DNA of 64,000 nt, taken from positions 704,159,360-704,223,359 of the forward strand of contig VDFB02270651.1 in assembly GCA_007258455.2 (NCBI GenBank), written 5' to 3'. This document shows positions 59,132 through 64,000 of this stretch, one piece after another. The notes under the pieces were generated by a model. That model saw nothing but the letters and a program-made list of their open reading frames with translations, was not told the DNA's origin and did not search any database. The DNA is from Sequoia sempervirens. Lineage: Eukaryota; Streptophyta; Pinopsida; Cupressales; Cupressaceae. The translations under genes were made by a program, and so were the position numbers. The stretch's first letter is position 1. Each line of letters starts with the position of its first letter.

Positions 59132-59862
59132 TACACACATACATTAAATGATTTTATAACTTTTTTGCATCTCCCAAAAAGAGGTTGGGTTAAGATCAAA
59201 CACTTGAAATATTAGTTTTTAGCCAATAAATTCAACCATATGTGGCTTTACATATAGTTTGGATAATGTTACACTTAGCTCACACATGTGTGTATTAATA
59301 TACCTACAATATAAAAAATAAACATCATTTTCCTAGATATCAAATACTTGAAGAATACATAAAACTAATAAAAAATCCCATTCATAGAAAAATTTAGTAG
59401 TCAAAACCATCAACCATCATTTTAATGCCCCAATAAACTATATAAACTTCCAAATTGTTTATAACAAAAGGGGATTTCAACCACATGATAGGTAATAAAA
59501 AATTCCTTAAAACCTTTATTGTGGTAGTTACCTATTTTTGCTCCTAGCCCAAACAGGTGATGTTTATGTTTTACAAGTAAAAGAAGGTACAATTTTAACT
59601 TGCTATGTTACATTCACATGCATAAAGAAATATTAGAAGACTAAAATACTACACTGCCTCATGCAGATGCATATAGCATAACATAGGAAAAAAGTGCACA
59701 ATCTTTTCAAAATGCAGTCTTTATTGATAATGATAAGTGTATAGTGTCCCTCACAAGCTGAGGGACTAACCATTTTAATGCATATAAAGAAAAAACTTTA
59801 CATTTATAGATAGAAATGCACATAAAATGAAGGGGGACCTGTCATTTCCTGAATGATGAATC

Positions 59863-59956
59863 CTAGTTGCCTTGTCCTGCATCATCTTTATTCTCTTCCA
59901 CTTGTCCTACTTCCAGTTGTTGATTGCTCTCCTCATTGCTCCTAGGTTTCATGCAT
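59863..59956 (-). pseudogene. Terminal-exon-like sequence (right arm copy)
   Basis: Exact mirror of 39,077-39,170, with the same acceptor-like CTTCTTCCAG, the same frame ending DDAGQGN-stop and the same downstream AATAAA. It is described at the left copy. Confidence 0.4.
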
Positions 59957-60144
59957 CTGGAAGAAGAGTGTTGTTAGAGCAATGAAAGGTCACCAATCAA
60001 AATATTTTCAAAACATCCATAAACATATAATCTGATCTCCATAAGCATTAAAATAGATAGCATACCATAGGTGTCCAGGAAAACAAAAGAGTTATCAAAC
60101 ACGCCTATCATATGCTTTGTTTATCTAACATGTTTTATCCTTGT

Positions 60145-63100
60145 GCAGATATAGGACAAATCTTTGTTACTATTTTGATTTAGGTGATTACATCATGTGT
60201 AATAAAATGTGGCTCCCATGAGGGTTGAGCCTAGCATGCTATCCTCTTGTGTTTTATGAGGGATAGGAAATTGAGCAACTTGATCAAATCAATGATAAAC
60301 CTATTTTTGATGCATTAAATCAATATGGAAGCATACCACTTGATCAAATTTCATTATCAGATTCAAAAGATGCAACAAAATGGTGTGAATTATCAAGAAA
60401 TTTACACTTCATCTTTTCACAATGAATCAAACAATAGGCTTCCATCATGTTGATCAAAGGGCCAGTCATCTCTTCTTGGAGAGATTACTCTGCTGGATAT
60501 GTCTTTCAATCTTCTTAGTGGATCCAAAGTCCATTTTAATAATGGTATGAGTTAGATTTCATTGTCATCATTTTCAAAGGGTAGTAAAGAAGTAAACACG
60601 AATAGGGACAACAATCATTCAAAGATAAAATAGTTTGTCTCCTCCCAAGGAACAAATGATTTATGTGATAATATGAACACTAAAGCACAAATGCATCAAG
60701 TTCAATTATGCATTCATCAATATATAGTGCAAGAGCTATCAAGTCCTATTAGGAGCTATCATGAGTATTCACAAACAACTACAATGCACACTTTGATAAA
60801 CAATTAATGCATGATGGTTTGAGGAGATGCCAATGATCCTACAAATGAATGTAAGACAGTCATGAAGGGCAGCCTTTGAGAAGCTTTTGTTGGTAATCAT
60901 GTGAAGGGAAGTCAATGACATGCAAGGAAAAAGCTCAAAACCTTAATGATAGTGGTCATTTGGCATAATGGTAGAGTGTGGTGAACTCATAACATAGTTC
61001 ACAGTCATGTATGGAAGACATCATACACCTATTGCATGTTCTCTAATTATTATAGTAGACATTGAACAATGGAAGATGAGTTATAGATGTCAGTCCTCTC
61101 AGAGGTGGTACTAGAAAGGGATGACAGTGGATGAGTACAAGATGATAGTCCTACAAAAGGGAAAGCATGGAAAACCCCCATGATAGCATAAGTGTGACAA
61201 TTAGATGATAGACTTTCAGGTTTTAAGCAAACTCATATTCTTGATAACAAAATGAGTTAAACTGGAAGTTCTTCATTAGAGGATTCAATATTCAAAATAA
61301 ACAAGCACAATATGGAAAGGTTGACATCATGGATATGAGAAGTGTGATTTTCATACTAGTAGCTTAAAGATGCTATGAAGAGATAGCAAGACATGAGAAA
61401 TGAAGGATACAATCATAATAGCTACCATATGCATCAACAATAGTAAGAATGTTCATTCAGGAATTTCAAGTAAAGGTACTAAACATATATTTTGTTTTGT
61501 ATCTAAGATAAGCATCATTCTTTTCATGTGTTTGCTTTTCAAATTGTCAAGTAGGTTGTTTCCTTTTCAATAAGTCTTAATGCTTTCATTTGAAGATAAA
61601 GTAAGCATGTTAAAAGAGAATGGAGTAGCCATCTACATTAAAATACAGTCATGCAAAAAGAGACACCAACATCATGAGTACAGAGCCAAAAGACTACATC
61701 AAAGAAGCAGAGTCATTTAAAAAGCAATTGTGATGAGCTATTACTTTGTTTCTATAGAATCCCTAGTTCTAACTTCACGAATAGTGCATACAAACATAGT
61801 GTTTCCGAGTGGAATTTCAAACAACACAAGGTGAGAAAGGTAATGTCATGAAAGCATCATATTGTGGATAGATGAAAGAATATCATAAACAAAACCATGT
61901 ATCTTTCAATCAATAGTGCTCTCAAAAGAATGGAGATAAACATGGTGCCATGTTTTTCAAGACTTGTCTTCTAATCAGCTAACAAGATTTAAAGGAAACA
62001 AGAGAATTTCAAATGAAAAGGTATATAATAGTGATCTAGTACAATACAGAAACAATGAGCAATTCTTATGTAATAAATTCAAGAGAAGGTGTGAGAATAA
62101 TTAATCTATTTTTTTCCTAAAATAAATGAAAAGTCATTTAGAAATATTTGCATTCTAAATGATAAATTATGCTACTACTATTTCCATGAGACAAAAATAG
62201 AGAGCATTCTGGAATCAAATGGTGTGCCTATTCTAAAATACAATTCAAAATAATTGTGCCATTATAAATGGTTTTCCTTTGCAAAATGCATGAAGAAGTG
62301 TGCAATGTATTGAAGACAACTATATGCATCAAGAAGGAAAATCAGACTTGCAATATAATGATAGCAATGCCAAGCACAGTATGGAAATGTCATGGAAGGT
62401 CCTTGGTGAATAGGCGCACACAATTTAGAGTGATGCCAAAACAATGATTAGAATGACAGTGTCAAAAGGGAGTAGTCCTTCAAGGGGAAACCCTAGTCAC
62501 AAATGATTGACGAACAATAGCCTAGGGACTGGTTAATCAATGAAAAAGGAAGGAATTATTAGTACCATGCAGCCAATGTAAAAGATGGTGGGAAAAGAAG
62601 AGTGCATATTGCTAATTATCTTTGTAATGAAAAACTATCCCCAGTTCAGTGGAAACTACATTGAAGTCTCTTCTGGTTAACGAGGAGAAAGGGTATGAAG
62701 AAGCATGTTTGGGACACCAAGATGCAAAGAATGAAATATCAATCAAGGAATAAATAAATCATTAGTTGATAATCGGTGTGCACCATTCACTAGTTTGGGC
62801 ATAAGAAACAATAACCTTGGAGTTATGGAGCAACATTTGCAGATGTCTGACACTTCTATTGTACTGCAATATTAGTCTAATAACAACATGCTAGCAACTT
62901 TGCATTAAATATCTACCTTGAACTCTAATTATTATCAAGTTGAATAAAAAAATGGGATGGAACCATCTAAGATTTTTGATCAAGAATTTCTTGGAGAAGA
63001 AAATGTTGTAATGAGAACTTCTAGCATAGATGTTTTGCAATAGGAAAATATACTACCACCTGCTTCAACATTTCAGTATGATGCTAGTCAATCTGAATCT

Positions 63101-63376
63101 TCTGCATCATTGAGTATGAATCCATTTAGAAACAAGTCAACTAGGTTAAACACAATTCCTTTGCCTAAGGTGGAGGTGAATGTGGATAGTGTTTACAGAT
63201 ATCCTACAATTTATTCTGGCTACATTCAAACTTGTGCTCTTGATTATGGGGAGAATTCCAGGAGTTCAACGACAAGCCATCTTGGTGTGGGGTCATTAAA
63301 CTTGTTAGACAGTGGTCTCTTAATGTCTGAACTAGGTAGAATAGAACAACAACCTTGGTATGAAGAAAATAGTTAG
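60145..63376 (+). pseudogene. Decayed gene-like stretch, Ser/Asn/Gln-rich (right arm copy)
   Basis: Many short frames read like a hydrophilic protein, broken by stops and frame changes: EQLDQINDKPIFDALNQYG and SIPLDQISLSDS (about 60,270-60,365), YQEIYTSSFHNESNN (about 60,390-60,440), LGEITLLDMSFNLLSGS (about 60,475-60,525), ISLSSFSKGSKEVNTNRDNN (about 60,557-60,617), then KSLVDNRCAPFTSLGIRNNN and GVMEQHLQMSDTS (about 62,755-62,860). The final part is the clearest: MEPSKIFDQEFLGEENVVM (62,959) through LSMNPFRNKSTRLNTIPLP, with open frame 63,110-63,376 ending WYEENS. Composition resembles the long last exon of a plant regulatory protein, but no family is identified and no N-terminal domain is visible. 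It could be a pseudogene or a captured fragment. Confidence 0.45.
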
Positions 63377-64000
63377 AAGTATGAGGTTTTCTTCTCTAAG
63401 GATGGTTTAGTTGAAGCACAAAACAAATGCAAAGGAATGTAAACCCTAGGCCGAGCCATGGCCTTTTTTCTGAAAAAGATAAAGATAAATTTCAATGGCC
63501 AGGGTTATGATGGAATCCTTTATCATTTGCAAAGAAACAAAAGAACTCAAATGGACACTTGAAAAAAACACATGGACGTGATAGAAAAATCAAAGAGAGT
63601 TTAGGAAATGCAAGGAAACTAGAAGCCACGACCATGGAAAAGTGAGGTAAGGAAACCCAGATTGTTTCTTCATGGCTGCGACCTAAAGAAGCAATTTTCT
63701 TCACAAAATGCAAAAAAACCATTTGGGTTTATCTCAAAATCACCAATGAAAAATAGTAGAGGAGCCTTCTAGCTCAAACTAAGCTTCTATTCTCATGAAA
63801 TAAAGTAATAATGTAGAGAGAAAAGAAAAATGTGTTGGCATAGAGCTTACTTGAGCTCAAGTTTATTTTTTTCCATGAAATATGCTAGTTATTTTTCACC
63901 ATAGGAAGCTTCAGTAAACTCAATCATGGCAGCTAAGAGCCAACAAAACACCCATAGAAGGAATCAACAATAGAAGTACATTAGAAAATTATGCCACAAC
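63377..64000. other. Outer part of the right arm, no gene recognised
   Basis: Mirrors about 35,034-35,656 but with more differences than elsewhere in the arms. Frames here (63,492-63,722) are shared with the left arm and have no motif. Confidence 0.5.

Larger units (their letters stand above)
53137..64000 (-). repeat. Right arm of the ~10.9-kb inverted repeat, running off the window
   Basis: Reverse complement of 35,034-45,897. Its inner edge is set by the N gap on the other side, so the true border could lie further inward. Differences from the left arm are sparse near the centre and denser near 63,660-64,000. Confidence 0.97.

Overview
This window is nuclear DNA from a seed plant. It is AT-rich, has almost no intact reading frames and is built mainly of old, nested LTR retrotransposons plus several families of diverged tandem repeats. 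The tRNA-iMet primer sites, plant Copia and plant Ty3/gypsy (OTA/Tat-like) protein motifs, and a 3.75-kb LTR support a plant. The slow-decay, heavily nested character fits a conifer or another gymnosperm, but the species cannot be fixed from the sequence. I see no confidently intact protein-coding gene, tRNA, rRNA or CRISPR.

Layout. (1) 1-13,809: a Copia element on the + strand (here 'Copia A'), its 5' LTR cut by the window edge. Its gag is split by a second, non-autonomous LTR element ('B', 559-8,398, target duplication TAATG/TGATG). B's 5' LTR is itself split by a 5.1-kb insertion ('C', 875-6,021). A small retroposon-like insertion (9,106-9,958, 15-bp target duplication) interrupts the gag-protease junction. 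Just before the 3' LTR of B lies a tandem array of nine small hairpins whose stems change together while a 12-nt loop stays constant. (2) 13,810-25,990: an imperfect ~3.2-kb tandem duplication. Its first copy is split by a full-length but dead Copia element on the - strand ('Copia E', 16,742-22,636, target duplication AACCA). (3) 26,000-34,950: no recognisable genes, but three families of diverged tandem repeats (about 88, 155 and 210 bp), two of which carry conserved hairpins.

(4) 35,034-64,000: a very large inverted repeat. Position i on the left pairs with about 99,033-i on the right, giving arms of about 10.9 kb around a 7.2-kb centre. Each arm holds the same 3.75-kb solo LTR (target duplication TACAC), a decayed gene-like stretch, an isolated terminal-exon-like sequence and a Tat-type LTR. 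The centre holds the 3' half of a Ty3/gypsy element: RNase H/integrase with mutated catalytic Asp residues, a repeat-rich spacer, and a decayed accessory reading frame of about 1,140 codons. A gap of exactly 100 N sits at the inner edge of the left arm and falls inside the LTR. The inverted repeat may therefore be a head-to-head join of two allelic or duplicate contigs rather than a real palindrome.

Nothing here looks like a working multi-gene system. The best candidates for something undescribed are the covarying hairpin array (7,645-8,017), the hairpin-bearing 210-bp repeat (29,208-30,500), the long accessory ORF of the gypsy element (49,346-52,776), and the inverted repeat if it proves real.
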